Below, piece by piece: positions 8,203 through 18,612 of a DNA stretch of 64,000 nt. The notes beneath the pieces were generated by a model that saw only the letters and a list, made by a program, of their open reading frames with translations, had not been told where the DNA came from and searched no databases. How positions within the stretch are numbered: the stretch's first letter is position 1; every line of letters starts with the position of its first letter. The position numbers and the translations under genes were made by a program. Origin of the DNA: Scytolyngbya sp. HA4215-MV1 (GTDB lineage Bacteria > Cyanobacteriota > Cyanobacteriia > Leptolyngbyales > Leptolyngbyaceae); assembly GCA_019359045.1 (NCBI GenBank), contig JAHHIA010000015.1, positions 1 through 64,000 of the forward strand, in the 5' to 3' direction.

Positions 8203-11079
8203 ATGTGGCAAACGGGCGGCGTTTTTATTTTTAGCATCACCGTGACAGACACTGCTTCTCACCACAACTCAGGCTTAAACCAGCAAATCTACCAGCGGTT
8301 AAGGGCAGCACTAGAGCTAAATCTGCGACGACAGATTTTTGTCGCAGTGTGCGATGACCTATCGCTACGAAATCAGTTGGCAACGAAGCTACACGCAGAA
8401 TTGGCATACCCTGCCCAGATTGTTGCAGCCCAGCGAACCGAAGAATTACCGTATCCTCGCTTGGTGAGTCTGAACCTCAGCCTGGAAAACCCTGATCCGA
8501 TGGATCAAGTTGCTTTCTGGCTAGAGCAAAATCCGCCGCCTCAAGGGAGTCATCTTCTACAAGCACCCGGATTTCAACTTTTGGGAGTTGAGCGTTTGAC
8601 TCGGCAACCGCCAACCGTACAGCGGTTGTTTTTAAGCAACCTACAAAGAATTGAGCAGATGTTGCCGACGCTGGAATCCAGCTTGTTGCTCTGGATTCCT
8701 CGCCCTTGGAGCCGAGTCATTCAACAATCTGCGCCGGAGTTCTGGCGCTGGCATACAGGAGTGTTTGAGTTTGAAGGAGAGCCGACCCCTGTACCGACGG
8801 AAGCCAAGGGTGGTTCTCTGGAAGGTAACTCAATGGAACCTGCTGTGGCTTTGCCAACAGCTGCTGCAACTCAGGCACCTGCGGCGTCACAACCGCCTCT
8901 TGCTCAGCAGTCGCCTGTACCCGCCAAAGTCGCAGCACCTGCAAAACCCCCTGTGTTATCGGAGACGATCGCCGTTGCCGATATATTGACAACAGCAACA
9001 GGGACGGATGTACTACTCCTGTCATCGCTGCCCTCACCAGCAAACAGTCAGCATCCTGTGCACCGCCCCTCTGCTGTCCAGAATACTGAGTGCACAAACC
9101 AACCCGCCTCAGAGAAACAAACGGCTGATCCCGTCACTGCTGCGATCGCATCACAGCCAGGAAGGCTTACCCCAGCCCAAAAAGAATCTTTATGGAACAT
9201 TTTGACCCATGATTTGTCCCAGCTGGACGAGCCAGAAAGCCAGGCACAGCAATCGATCGCCCCGCCACCGCCACCAGTTGTCCCACCCCCTCCCGTCCAA
9301 CCAACCAATCTGCATACGTTAGAAACGAAAAAGCTAGAAGTCCAAAAACAGGATCAGAGCCCGCAGAAGTCCTTGAAGACTGCGTTTACTGTTCCCCAAC
9401 CCCAACAGCAGCTTCGCCGAACCGAGTCAGCCTCTCCAGCCCCCTTAGCAACGCCTCCGAACCAAGCTGCTAAACTGCTTGGAGCGCCCAGCGCTCCTGC
9501 CAAGCCCAGTCCATCTGTTCCCCCTACTCGCCCCCTCAAAGCTCCAGACACGGCTGCTCCAGTGGCTGCCAAAGGTTCGGCTACTGCAAAAAGCACAGAC
9601 ACAACCCAGACTTCAGATCACGCGCTTAAGAAAGAGAAGCCTCGACCAGCCTTCACTCAATCTCAATCAGCGCTTGATCTAGCAGATTTTGTCTTAGCTA
9701 GCATTACTCAAGAAAACCAGACGGAACCCGTTTCAAACAATGGGTATGGGGCGGTAGGACCCGTCGCAACGAATGCGACCAACGGACATAAAACCAGTCT
9801 TCAGCCGCTCCAAGCACTTGAAAATATTGAACAACTGCACCTGAAACAAGCACCCCCTGCTGCACTGGCAGCTGCTTATCGCAATTTAGGCAACCTGTAT
9901 CGCGATCGCATTGAACAGGGTCATGCCTCTCAACAAAACTTGATGATTAGTATCCGCTCGTATGAGCAGGCACTGGATTGGCTTGATGAGTCTTCTTCAC
10001 TGTGGTCAGATATTTTGAACGATATTGGCAACCTGTATTGGATGTTGTCTCATAGCCCAAATCGTGGGGATAATGCACTCCGCTATCTGGAAAAAGGGAT
10101 TCAGGCTTATCAAACTGCGTTGTCTAAGACGAATCCTGACACTCGTTCTCATTCCTACGCTATGATCCAAAACAATTTAGGATCAGCCTATGGTGATCTG
10201 GCGAGGTACAGAGATTCCAGTGAACACTTGCAGCGATCGATTCAAGCATATCAAGAAGCTTTACGATATCGCGACGCGAATAGTGAACCTCAGCGCTATG
10301 CTGCCACTCAAAACAATTTGGGCACTGCCTATTGGAACCTGGCACAGCATGAAAAGCCAATCGTCAACCTGAGTCAGGCGATCGCAGCTTATAACCAGGC
10401 ATTGCATCATTACGATCCCGATCGGGAACCGCTGAGTTACGCCATGATCCAGAACAACCTAGGGACTGCCTACTGGAATTTGGCGCAATTTGAGCAAAAT
10501 ACTCCTGAACTAGCAGGAGCGCTGGATGCCTCCTCCGAAGACTTTCTCAGGTTAGCGATCGGGGCTTATCGAGTCGCACTGATCTACCGCACTGCCGAGG
10601 TTAACCCTACCGCTTACGCCGCAACCCAAAATAATCTCGGCACTGCCTACTGGCATTTGGCAAATCAGCCAACTCTACATTACGAAGAATGTGGAGAGTG
10701 TTTGCAAGCTGCGATCGTGGCTTATAAAGCTGCCCTGGAAACGGTCCAGCAAATAAGTACCAAAAATTCGTCCCTCAGTCTATCCTTCGATCGCTTCGCC
10801 ACACACAATAATTTGGGGTTAGCTCTGCACCAACTCGCCATCGACAAACACATTGAGTGGGAGGACAGCATCCGCACCACTTATCTGGAAGAAGCCCTCC
10901 AGCATCACGTACAGGCACTTCAAGGCTGGCAAGGAAAACCGGACTTCTACCAAACTGCCCTGGGCTACATCGTCCAAACGATTCGCACCTTCTACAATCT
11001 CTACGGCATCAGTGGTCAAACGTCCGCGCTTTCCAAAGTGCCTGGCTCTTTACTGTCTGAAATCTTAAGCAAATTATAG
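8203..11079 (+). CDS. Large TPR protein with N-terminal alpha/beta domain and Pro-rich linker
   Basis: 958 codons from ATG at 8203; AAGGA sits only one base before it, so GTG at 8242 is an equally possible start. Residues about 25-185 look like a degenerate nucleotide-binding-type alpha/beta domain (RQIFVAVCDDLSLRNQLATKL, LLLWIPRPW) without a P-loop. Residues about 190-500 are Pro/Ala/Gln-rich linker. From about 540 to 940 there are at least six tetratricopeptide-like repeats, with recurring NNLGTAYWNLA and AYNQAL segments. Such proteins act as protein-interaction scaffolds. There is no signal peptide or transmembrane segment. The gene stands alone and meets the stress-protein gene end-to-end. 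Partner and role unknown. Confidence 0.85.
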   Translation: MWQTGGVFIFSITVTDTASHHNSGLNQQIYQRLRAALELNLRRQIFVAVCDDLSLRNQLATKLHAELAYPAQIVAAQRTEELPYPRLVSLNLSLENPDPMDQVAFWLEQNPPPQGSHLLQAPGFQLLGVERLTRQPPTVQRLFLSNLQRIEQMLPTLESSLLLWIPRPWSRVIQQSAPEFWRWHTGVFEFEGEPTPVPTEAKGGSLEGNSMEPAVALPTAAATQAPAASQPPLAQQSPVPAKVAAPAKPPVLSETIAVADILTTATGTDVLLLSSLPSPANSQHPVHRPSAVQNTECTNQPASEKQTADPVTAAIASQPGRLTPAQKESLWNILTHDLSQLDEPESQAQQSIAPPPPPVVPPPPVQPTNLHTLETKKLEVQKQDQSPQKSLKTAFTVPQPQQQLRRTESASPAPLATPPNQAAKLLGAPSAPAKPSPSVPPTRPLKAPDTAAPVAAKGSATAKSTDTTQTSDHALKKEKPRPAFTQSQSALDLADFVLASITQENQTEPVSNNGYGAVGPVATNATNGHKTSLQPLQALENIEQLHLKQAPPAALAAAYRNLGNLYRDRIEQGHASQQNLMISIRSYEQALDWLDESSSLWSDILNDIGNLYWMLSHSPNRGDNALRYLEKGIQAYQTALSKTNPDTRSHSYAMIQNNLGSAYGDLARYRDSSEHLQRSIQAYQEALRYRDANSEPQRYAATQNNLGTAYWNLAQHEKPIVNLSQAIAAYNQALHHYDPDREPLSYAMIQNNLGTAYWNLAQFEQNTPELAGALDASSEDFLRLAIGAYRVALIYRTAEVNPTAYAATQNNLGTAYWHLANQPTLHYEECGECLQAAIVAYKAALETVQQISTKNSSLSLSFDRFATHNNLGLALHQLAIDKHIEWEDSIRTTYLEEALQHHVQALQGWQGKPDFYQTALGYIVQTIRTFYNLYGISGQTSALSKVPGSLLSEILSKL

Positions 11080-11111
11080 TCAACCAACGCTAGCAGAAGG
11101 CGAGATAAGGC

Positions 11112-11846
11112 TTAAGTCGCAGGTAGAAAGACAGGAATTCCTAAAACTGGGCAGGGGAAATCATTCCCTAATGCCTTAACCAGCGAATGATTAGCAGAAG
11201 AACATCCTAAAACCAGGAGACTGGCGGATTCGACTTCTGCCACTGCTCGCAATTCTTCGGCAACCCCCCCAAAGCGCAGATGAGTTTTAAGCGAACCGCG
11301 CCATTCTTCAGCTAAATGGCGCGCTTGCCACAAGATGCGATCAGCTTCTTCAAATTGTTCGATTGGGGGTGTGCCAGCAGTTGTTTGGTCTGAGGAAAAC
11401 CGGGGTAACCGTGTTTCAACTACAGCACTCGTCCCTAAACGACGGGAACCCATTGACTCCAGGTTGGCTGATTTCAACGATCGCCGATGCCGTTTGGCAG
11501 AAAAATCTTTTGATAAGGTTTGATTACCCCAAGAATTGAGATCAGGTAAAACAAGGGGTGTATCTACAACGTAAACCACTTGAACATTCACGGCTTGTCG
11601 AGTTGCCATGCGGGTCTGGTAAGCAATCCACAACGTCACGTCTAATGCGGCAAGGCTCTGAGGAGAACTGTTAAACCCAACCAGCAAATTAATTTCCGGG
11701 TTCGCCATTTCCGGTTCAGCATCACAAGGGGTAGAGTTGCCTGATAAACCCATGTGCGCCTTACCAGGCAATAGCACGATTTGATCCGCCAGGTCATCCC
11801 TACCGAGTGCGCCTTGCAGCCGCACCAGCATTGACATAATATTCAC
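11112..11846 (-). CDS. Universal stress protein (UspA-like)
   Basis: 244 codons; start GTG at 11846 with GAGAGG about 8 nt upstream, or ATG at 11837. The core has the Usp pattern: NLLVGFNSSPQSLAALDVTLWIA early and LLVLGCSSANHSLVKALGNDFPCPVLGIPV at the end. The ATP-binding G-2x-G-9x-G motif is incomplete here (LGCSS rather than GSRG), so nucleotide binding is doubtful. A basic low-complexity stretch of about 60 residues is inserted in the middle. The role is probably stress-related signalling or chaperoning, as for the family; the specific job is unknown. Confidence 0.8.
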   Translation of the reverse strand: MNIMSMLVRLQGALGRDDLADQIVLLPGKAHMGLSGNSTPCDAEPEMANPEINLLVGFNSSPQSLAALDVTLWIAYQTRMATRQAVNVQVVYVVDTPLVLPDLNSWGNQTLSKDFSAKRHRRSLKSANLESMGSRRLGTSAVVETRLPRFSSDQTTAGTPPIEQFEEADRILWQARHLAEEWRGSLKTHLRFGGVAEELRAVAEVESASLLVLGCSSANHSLVKALGNDFPCPVLGIPVFLPAT

Positions 11847-12320
11847 AAATTGCGCCTCTCAACATAAGGGTTTGCAAGCATTGCCAGGATGGTGGAAAAT
11901 CTTGCTAGAAATCAGACCTACAAAATCTACACAAAACGCTGGGTCATTTCCAGGTTATGTTTTGAGTAGATTATGAATATTTTTGAAGACCTCACTGAAA
12001 AGTTTTGCAAAATATCGGTCACACTTGTGATCTGCAATAGCAATCTTCAACCACTGATTTTTTCCAGTTTTTTTTTTCAAACTTCAAACTAGAGCAGACG
12101 ATTTCAGGTGAAAATGTCCTCTGCCACTATAGCTCACCCCCTTTCCATCTCCTACTTCCCAAGGAGGGGATCGCTTTCCTAGAAAAGATCATAGCGGGAT
12201 CAAAATCTGAAATTGCCTGAAACATGCAACCCGCTCGTGCGTGCAACTGGGCGAAGATGTGGATGCTTAACAAGCTTGTGGTAGAAAATTTTGCGTAAAA
12301 TTGTCCATTCTTAAGTTGCG
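11847..12320. other. Intergenic region between the Usp gene and the transglutaminase-like gene
   Basis: 474 bp holding divergent upstream regions. It is AT-rich with a long T run near 12070 and a small symmetric TCACA-CT-TGTGA at 12019-12030. No gene is supported. Confidence 0.45.
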
Positions 12321-14288
12321 ATGCCCCAATTTCGGCTGCTTCTTTTATTAATTCTGGCCTATACAGCGTTGCTAAGTGGAGCATCGAGACCCGCCTTTGC
12401 CAAAGCATCAAAATTAGGCGATCGGTTCTCCCATCAAATGCTCCACCGGTTTGCCCTGCCGATTTTGACAAGGAGTCTCGCCCAGTCAGTCGTCTCCGAG
12501 CCAACTCCAACCTCCCTTGAATCGATTCGGTATGACAACCTCACCAGCGTTTACCAGATCAATTCGGATTACACCTACACCTTAACTTTGTCAGAACGAA
12601 AAACCCTACTCAGTGTAAAAGGCGTACAGGAGGGGCAGCGTTCAGCACTTAGCTTTTATCCCGATTCTCAATCGCTGGAACTGGTCGAAGCCTATGTAAT
12701 TCAGCCAGATGGGCAAAAAGTTTTGGTTTCTCAAGAGAATATTTTTACTCGCTCCAGCCCAGAAGCGGAGGATGCCCCCGGTTTTACCAACAGTATGACG
12801 ACGACTGTGGTCTTTCCTCAGTTGGGTTTAGGCAGCCAAACCTTTGTGAAGTGGAAATTGATTCAGAAAAAACCTTCTGTTATTGGCTTCAGTAGTATCG
12901 ACAGTCCCGCTTTCAAAGACGCAACCGTCCGGCAATCGGTTCAGCTCATCTTACCTGCAGGACTTCCCCTGAAATGGCAAAAGCGGGGAGATTATCGCGT
13001 CACCGATCGTACCCACGGAAAGCAGCGAGTGATTACAGCCACAATTGAACACCAACCCGGACAAGCCGCTGAAAAAGGCATGGTGGACGAATGGGATGTG
13101 CAACCCTTATTTGTCTTCTCCAACCTGAACAGTTGGGAAGAAATCGGTAAGCTTTACTGGCAACAATCGCAGGACAAGGTGCAAGTTACCCCTGAGATCA
13201 AAGCGTTAGCGAATCAAATCGCGGGCAATCAGCAAGGCTTAGAGGCTGCCCAAGCAATCCACAACTGGGTTGCTCAGAATATCGATTATGTAGCAGTTTA
13301 TTTAAACGAATCCGCAGGTTATGTCCCCCATTCGGCGACTGAAGTTCTCAAAAATGGCTATGGCGACTGCAAAGATCATGTCGTGTTGATGCAATCCTTG
13401 TTAGCAGCCAAAGGGATTGAATCTTACCCGGTTCTGGTCGATTGGGGCAGTCTTTTTACGTCATTGCCACTGCCCACAACTGACCAGTTCAATCATGCCA
13501 TGATTTATCTTCCTGCTTATCAAAAATTTGCCAATCCGACCGATCAATATGCGGCATTGGGAGAATTGGATGTCTCTTTACGCAATAAGTTTGTCGTCAT
13601 CGCCTCCAAACAAGGGGCAATCGCCCAGACGCCTCCCATCAACGCAGCCGAAAATCGCTACATGCTGACTCAGAACATCACCATTGCCAACGATGGCACC
13701 GTTGATGGAACGGGCGAGATCACTGTTATTGGCACAATCAACCACTCCATTCGGAGTCTCTTTGTTTCGGATAGTGCAGAGAAAATTGCCAACGAGATCC
13801 TTGCACAAACGCCAGAAGGAGGATTTGGTCGCATTATTCCCCTGAAATTGGATAATCTCGCACAATCGCCTATCTTGAAGACTCAGTGGAGCAGTCCCTA
13901 TGCCATTACATTGAGAAATTGGACTAGCTTCAGTGTGCCGATCGGCGTTGATCTAGAAAATCCCCATCATCTACGCGGTTACATTACGCCAGGACAGCGT
14001 CGCTATCCCCTGATCGCAGAAGCCATGACCTGGATATGGAACTATCGGATAACCATCCCCGAGGGCTATCAAATTAACCGCTTGCCTGAAGCGACTCAAT
14101 TTTCTAATGCGGCGGGAGAATATAACAGTCACTATCAAGCTGATCCCGATGCTCGATATATTATGGTTCAACGAAATTTAGTTTTGAAACAAGATGTTTA
14201 CAATGCTAACGAGTATCCAGCCCTCAGGGCGTTGATCTATCAACCTGTAAATGATGCCCGCAGTGCGATTGTGTTGAAGAAACGTTAA
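12321..14288 (+). CDS. Secreted DUF3857 / transglutaminase-like protein
   Basis: 655 codons from ATG at 12321. Residues 1-27 are a signal peptide (RLLLLLILAYTALLSGASRPAFA). A DUF3857 domain follows (about 65-235), then a transglutaminase-like core. The Cys-His-Asp triad is visible: Cys in GYGDCKDHVVLM (about 350), His in NHAMIYLP (about 391) and Asp in NPTDQYAALGE (about 409). The C-terminal 200 residues are beta-rich (DUF3858-like position). Proteins with this pairing sit outside the cytoplasmic membrane; their substrates are mostly unknown, and protease or amidase activity is as likely as crosslinking. It is followed 48 bp later by the helicase gene on the same strand. Confidence 0.9.
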   Translation: MPQFRLLLLLILAYTALLSGASRPAFAKASKLGDRFSHQMLHRFALPILTRSLAQSVVSEPTPTSLESIRYDNLTSVYQINSDYTYTLTLSERKTLLSVKGVQEGQRSALSFYPDSQSLELVEAYVIQPDGQKVLVSQENIFTRSSPEAEDAPGFTNSMTTTVVFPQLGLGSQTFVKWKLIQKKPSVIGFSSIDSPAFKDATVRQSVQLILPAGLPLKWQKRGDYRVTDRTHGKQRVITATIEHQPGQAAEKGMVDEWDVQPLFVFSNLNSWEEIGKLYWQQSQDKVQVTPEIKALANQIAGNQQGLEAAQAIHNWVAQNIDYVAVYLNESAGYVPHSATEVLKNGYGDCKDHVVLMQSLLAAKGIESYPVLVDWGSLFTSLPLPTTDQFNHAMIYLPAYQKFANPTDQYAALGELDVSLRNKFVVIASKQGAIAQTPPINAAENRYMLTQNITIANDGTVDGTGEITVIGTINHSIRSLFVSDSAEKIANEILAQTPEGGFGRIIPLKLDNLAQSPILKTQWSSPYAITLRNWTSFSVPIGVDLENPHHLRGYITPGQRRYPLIAEAMTWIWNYRITIPEGYQINRLPEATQFSNAAGEYNSHYQADPDARYIMVQRNLVLKQDVYNANEYPALRALIYQPVNDARSAIVLKKR

Positions 14289-14336
14289 AAGGCATGTCCG
14301 CAGTTTAAGATCAAGAGTGCAAGCTTTTGACCGTCA

Positions 14337-17084
14337 GTGGTCTCTTTAAATGAAATTTTTCACGATCCAACTGCATTACAACCGGAAGTTTGGGGTGTGA
14401 CTGTGCCTCCCACTGCATCAGGGCTCGATATCAAGACGCTATTTCCGTTTGAATTAGATGATTTCCAACGGCAAGCGATCGACGCTTTGGAGGCTTCACG
14501 ATCGGTCGTTGTCTGCGCTCCCACCGGTTCAGGTAAAACACTGATCGGCGAATATGCCATTTATCGAGCACTCAAACGGGGACGGCGCGTATTTTACACC
14601 ACACCCCTCAAAGCGCTCTCCAACCAAAAACTCCGAGATTTTCGCGACCTCTTTGGAGCTGAGCAGGTGGGGCTATTAACTGGAGACCTCTCGATCAACC
14701 GAGATGCACCCGTTCTAGTCATGACCACTGAAATTTTTCGCAATATGCTCTACGGTACTCCGATCGGAGAAGTTGGCATCTCGCTAACTGGGGTAGAAGC
14801 CGTCGTTCTGGACGAGTGTCATTATATGAACGATCGGCAACGGGGCACTGTTTGGGAAGAGTCCATCATCTATTGCCCTCGTGAGATTCAATTGCTGGCA
14901 CTCTCTGCCACAGTTGCCAATAGTGAGCAACTCACCGATTGGATTCAACGAGTCCATGGTCCGACAGAGCTGATTTATTCAGATTTTCGTCCCGTTCCTC
15001 TGCAATTTCACTTTTGCAATCCCAAAGGCCTATTTCCTCTACTAGATGATAGCCAACGCCAGATCAACCCCCGATTGAAGCTGCGTGGCGGGCAAAAACA
15101 AAAAGGGGACAATCGTCGCCATCCCCGTCAAGATAGTCCCAGTTTGCCTTACGTTTTGAGCCAGTTGCATCAGCGGGATATGCTACCCGCAATCTACTTT
15201 ATCTTTAGCCGAAAAGGCTGTGACCAAGCCGTAATCCAAGTTGAAGGGATGTCTCTGGTCAACGAAGCCGAGGCAAAAACGCTGAGCCAGCAGATCGATG
15301 CTTTTTTGGCACGCAATCCAGAAGCCGGACGAGTTGGACACATTGACGCCTTGAAGCGAGGGGTTGCATCCCACCATGCTGGGGTACTGCCTGCCTGGAA
15401 AGGGTTAATTGAGGAGTTATTTCAACAAGGTCTGATTAAGGTGGTCTTTGCGACTGAAACGCTCGCTGCAGGAATCAACATGCCGGCTCGCACAACGGTG
15501 ATTTCTAGCCTTTCCAAGCGAACCGATCGTGGACATCGCCTGCTCACAGCATCCGAATTTTTGCAAATGGCAGGTCGCGCTGGGCGGCGAGGCATGGATA
15601 GTCTGGGACATGTCGTCACTGTACAAACCCCATTTGAAGGGGCAAAAGATGCTGCCTACCTGGCAACTGCAGGGGCAGATCCGCTTGTGAGCCAGTTTAC
15701 CCCTAGTTATGGTATGGTGCTGAACCTGTTGCAAACCCATACCCTTGAAGAAGCCAAAAATCTGATTGAGCGGAGCTTTGGTCAATATCTGGCAATGTTG
15801 TCCCTTAAACCGCAACAACAAGAAATTGATCGGTTGATGGCTGAATGGGAACAACTGCAAGGAACGCTAGCCAATGTTGATACATCCTTGTTGGCTCGCT
15901 ATGAAAAGCTGCAAGAGCGACTGAAAGAAGAACGCCGATTGTTGAAGATTTTGCAGCACCAGGCAGAGGAGGTGAAGTCACATGATCTGGCAGTCGCACT
16001 GGCTTTTGCTGTGGCAGGAACTATCCTGCAAGTGAAAGGAGACAATGTGCCAGTTTCAAACCCACTTCCAGCAGTTTTGGTGACCAAAGTCCCCGGCTCT
16101 GGGCAATTTCCTTACCTGGTCTGCTTGGGACAAAATAATCGCTGGTATGTGTTGACGGTGGGCGATGTGGTAGACCTCCGGGGAGACATCCCGCGTCTAG
16201 CAAGAGTAGATGCGCTCAATCCCCCTGTAGAAATGCCCCTCAAACCTGGACAATCACGCAGTGGTGACGAGACCACAGCAGCGATCGTCCAGCAAATCCC
16301 GCGCTTGCCTAGCGTGCAGGAAGCAGCACCCGAAGTGAATGTCCAACTGGAACGGGTGAAAGCATTGGAAGAAGAAGTGATGGCTCATCCAGTTCACCGC
16401 TGGGGCGATCGGGTGGCAGTTTTGAAACGACAAAAGCGATTAGCCGTTGTTGAAACAGAACTACATAGCCGCCAGAGCAAATTAGAAGCCTTAGCCCAAC
16501 GTCATTGGGAAGAATTTTTGCATCTTATTGAAATCTTGCAACGGTTTGACTGTCTAGAAAAGGCAGATGGACAGTTTAAACCCACCCAAATGGGACAGAC
16601 GATCGCAGCCATCCGAGGCGATAACGAACTTTGGCTAGGATTGGCTGTGCAATCGGGCGAATTGGATGCTCTAGCACCTCATCATTTGGTTGCTGCCTGT
16701 GCCGCATTGGTCACCGAAGTGTCTCGCCCCGACATTTGGACCCGCTATGACATCTCCAGTGAGGTTGAAGAAGCCTTGGCAGGGTTACGGGGCATCCGCC
16801 GACAACTGTTTCAGCTTCAGCGTCGTTATGAGGTCATGTTACCCGTCTGGTTGGAATATGACCTGATTGCGATGGTAGAACAGTGGGCTTTGGGCACCGA
16901 GTGGAAGGAACTTTGCAGCAATATCAGTCTAGATGAGGGGGATGTCGTGCGGGTATTACGCCGTACTCTGGATTTCCTCTCTCAATTACCCCATACTCCT
17001 CATCTTTCTGATTCACTACGTCAAAACACCTATCGAGCGATTCAGTTGATCGATCGCTTCCCAGTCAATGAGACGATCGACTAA
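14337..17084 (+). CDS. Ski2/Mtr4-like DExH-box RNA helicase
   Basis: 915 codons, apparently from GTG at 14337. The Q-like region FELDDFQRQAIDAL precedes motif I APTGSGKT (about residue 60). Motif II is DECHYMND (about 158) and motif III is SATVANS. Motifs V and VI appear as ATETLAAGINMPARTTV and QMAGRAGRRGMD. The C-terminal 170 residues match the DSHCT domain of Ski2/Mtr4-type helicases. Related cyanobacterial proteins are annotated as DEAD/DEAH helicases; a role in RNA turnover or rRNA processing is inferred from the eukaryotic relatives. The gene meets the HlyD gene tail-to-tail, with two hairpins between. Confidence 0.93.
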   Translation: MVSLNEIFHDPTALQPEVWGVTVPPTASGLDIKTLFPFELDDFQRQAIDALEASRSVVVCAPTGSGKTLIGEYAIYRALKRGRRVFYTTPLKALSNQKLRDFRDLFGAEQVGLLTGDLSINRDAPVLVMTTEIFRNMLYGTPIGEVGISLTGVEAVVLDECHYMNDRQRGTVWEESIIYCPREIQLLALSATVANSEQLTDWIQRVHGPTELIYSDFRPVPLQFHFCNPKGLFPLLDDSQRQINPRLKLRGGQKQKGDNRRHPRQDSPSLPYVLSQLHQRDMLPAIYFIFSRKGCDQAVIQVEGMSLVNEAEAKTLSQQIDAFLARNPEAGRVGHIDALKRGVASHHAGVLPAWKGLIEELFQQGLIKVVFATETLAAGINMPARTTVISSLSKRTDRGHRLLTASEFLQMAGRAGRRGMDSLGHVVTVQTPFEGAKDAAYLATAGADPLVSQFTPSYGMVLNLLQTHTLEEAKNLIERSFGQYLAMLSLKPQQQEIDRLMAEWEQLQGTLANVDTSLLARYEKLQERLKEERRLLKILQHQAEEVKSHDLAVALAFAVAGTILQVKGDNVPVSNPLPAVLVTKVPGSGQFPYLVCLGQNNRWYVLTVGDVVDLRGDIPRLARVDALNPPVEMPLKPGQSRSGDETTAAIVQQIPRLPSVQEAAPEVNVQLERVKALEEEVMAHPVHRWGDRVAVLKRQKRLAVVETELHSRQSKLEALAQRHWEEFLHLIEILQRFDCLEKADGQFKPTQMGQTIAAIRGDNELWLGLAVQSGELDALAPHHLVAACAALVTEVSRPDIWTRYDISSEVEEALAGLRGIRRQLFQLQRRYEVMLPVWLEYDLIAMVEQWALGTEWKELCSNISLDEGDVVRVLRRTLDFLSQLPHTPHLSDSLRQNTYRAIQLIDRFPVNETID

Positions 17085-17099
17085 TAGTCCGTCAGAATA

Positions 17100-17169
17100 G
17101 ATTTGAGGGGTGACTCAAATCTACAAAAAACATTTTTGAGATGTTTTGAGGGTTTTCAACCCCTCAAAA
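17100..17169. terminator. Two hairpins between convergent helicase and HlyD genes
   Basis: GATTTGAG/CTCAAATC (17100-17107 and 17114-17121) is followed by TTTTGAGGG/CCCTCAAAA (17144-17152 and 17161-17169). Both are perfect stems. A-rich and T-rich runs flank them but no clean T run follows on either strand, so bidirectional termination is plausible rather than certain. Confidence 0.5.
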
Positions 17170-17241
17170 CAGTCTTGACAGAACACTAGAGGTTCAAGAC
17201 TTTTCAATCCCCCATCTTGAACCTTCCATTTAAAATCTTAT

Positions 17242-18612
17242 CTACCGGACTGAAAAGGCTTCACTAAATCGGCGAGTAATCGGTTCCATCAAGAACGTCA
17301 AGATAGATTTTTTACGGGTGACAATTTCAGCCGTTGCCGCCATCCCTGGCGTCAGATCCACAGATTTGCCTCGCACCTCGATCGCAGCTTTGCTCAACTT
17401 AATGCGAGTTGGAAAGACTAGTCCTAAATCTTTATCGACGATCGCATTGGGACTGACCTGAACGACTTCCCCTTCCACAATGCCAAACTCTTGATAAGGA
17501 AAAGTAGCCAGTTTCACTTTGGCACGCATCTTTTCTCGCACAAAACCGATATCCCGGTTGAGCACCTTGACCTCTAAGAGCAAGTCTTCACCCTCTGGTA
17601 AAACAGACAACAACTCTTCACCGCCTTGCACAGGACCACGAGTGGCTTTCATGCTATATACTGTGCCGTTCACAGGCGCTTCTACCGTTTCTCGCTCTCG
17701 TTCTTTTTTAGCCTGTGCCAGTTGTCCTTCTACCGTAGCCAATTCTTCCCGGCGTTTGGTGAGTTGGGTCAATACCTCGCTCTGCCGCTGAGAGCTTAAC
17801 CCTCCCGATTTACTGCTAGCTGCCTGATATGACTGTTTCGCTTGCTGAATGCGATCCTGTTGGGCATCCATTTCTTTCTCGATCGAGACAATCTTATCTT
17901 CCGCATTCGTCACATTATCCTTCGCTCGGATATATTCAAGTCGCGGAATCGCCTTGTCTGCCAGCAATGTTCTCAAACCAGCTTCCTGGTCTTGGGCGTT
18001 CTTCAGGTTTTCTCTGGCATTAATCAGGTTCTCTTGCAAGCGGGATAGACGGGCTTCCGCTTCACTGATGGTGGCAAATTGCTGATTGGCTTCAGCGTTT
18101 GCCGCTGCTTGTTGTTCATTAAAAGCTCTCAAGCGCGCTTCTAACAACTCATCCTGTAGAGTAGAACCTGCCGTAACCGAGCCTGCCCGTTCTGCTTCCA
18201 GGCGAGCAAGATCTTGTCGAATCAAGCGAGCAGAGTTGGCAAGGCGATCGATAGCAGTTTGAGGCAAGCCTGAGTCCAATTCAATCAGAACTTCCCCTTT
18301 GGTAATTTGCTCACCTTCTCGTACTTTAATTTCTTTAATCGTGCCTGCCCCTAAAGCTCTCACGGGTCGAACCTGCACAGAAGGGATTAACTCACCCGGA
18401 GCAGTTGCCACTTCGTCAATCTTGCTGAAATGCGCCCAAGCGATCGTGCCGAATACCATCAAACTAATGCCACTTGCCAAGATACGAGTGTAGAGAGGAG
18501 GTAACTCTTGGACAGCCTTCCCCAACTCATAAGAAAGAGAATGCTCTGGATTAGCAAGCTGTTGGCGAATCTGACGAGATTGGGCAGGACTCGAAGAAAT
18601 GGAGACTCGCAT
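17242..18612 (-). CDS. HlyD-family membrane fusion (periplasmic adaptor) protein
   Basis: 456 codons from ATG at 18612. A short cytoplasmic N-terminus leads to one membrane segment at about 43-63. The first barrel-sandwich/lipoyl half follows (TIKEIKVREGEQITKGEVLIELDS, about 93-115). A long coiled coil spans about 120-300, and the second lipoyl half has VEAPVNGTVYSMKA (about 312). HlyD adaptors link an inner-membrane ABC exporter to an outer-membrane TolC-like pore in type I secretion. No ABC-transporter gene is next to it, so it is an orphan here. Candidate substrates include the repeat protein at the left end of the window. Confidence 0.92.
   Translation of the reverse strand: MRVSISSSPAQSRQIRQQLANPEHSLSYELGKAVQELPPLYTRILASGISLMVFGTIAWAHFSKIDEVATAPGELIPSVQVRPVRALGAGTIKEIKVREGEQITKGEVLIELDSGLPQTAIDRLANSARLIRQDLARLEAERAGSVTAGSTLQDELLEARLRAFNEQQAAANAEANQQFATISEAEARLSRLQENLINARENLKNAQDQEAGLRTLLADKAIPRLEYIRAKDNVTNAEDKIVSIEKEMDAQQDRIQQAKQSYQAASSKSGGLSSQRQSEVLTQLTKRREELATVEGQLAQAKKERERETVEAPVNGTVYSMKATRGPVQGGEELLSVLPEGEDLLLEVKVLNRDIGFVREKMRAKVKLATFPYQEFGIVEGEVVQVSPNAIVDKDLGLVFPTRIKLSKAAIEVRGKSVDLTPGMAATAEIVTRKKSILTFLMEPITRRFSEAFSVR

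Noticed and set aside
8048-8245. 65-codon plus-strand frame before the TPR gene
   Set aside because: Overlaps the TPR start, has no ribosome site, and no recognisable family.
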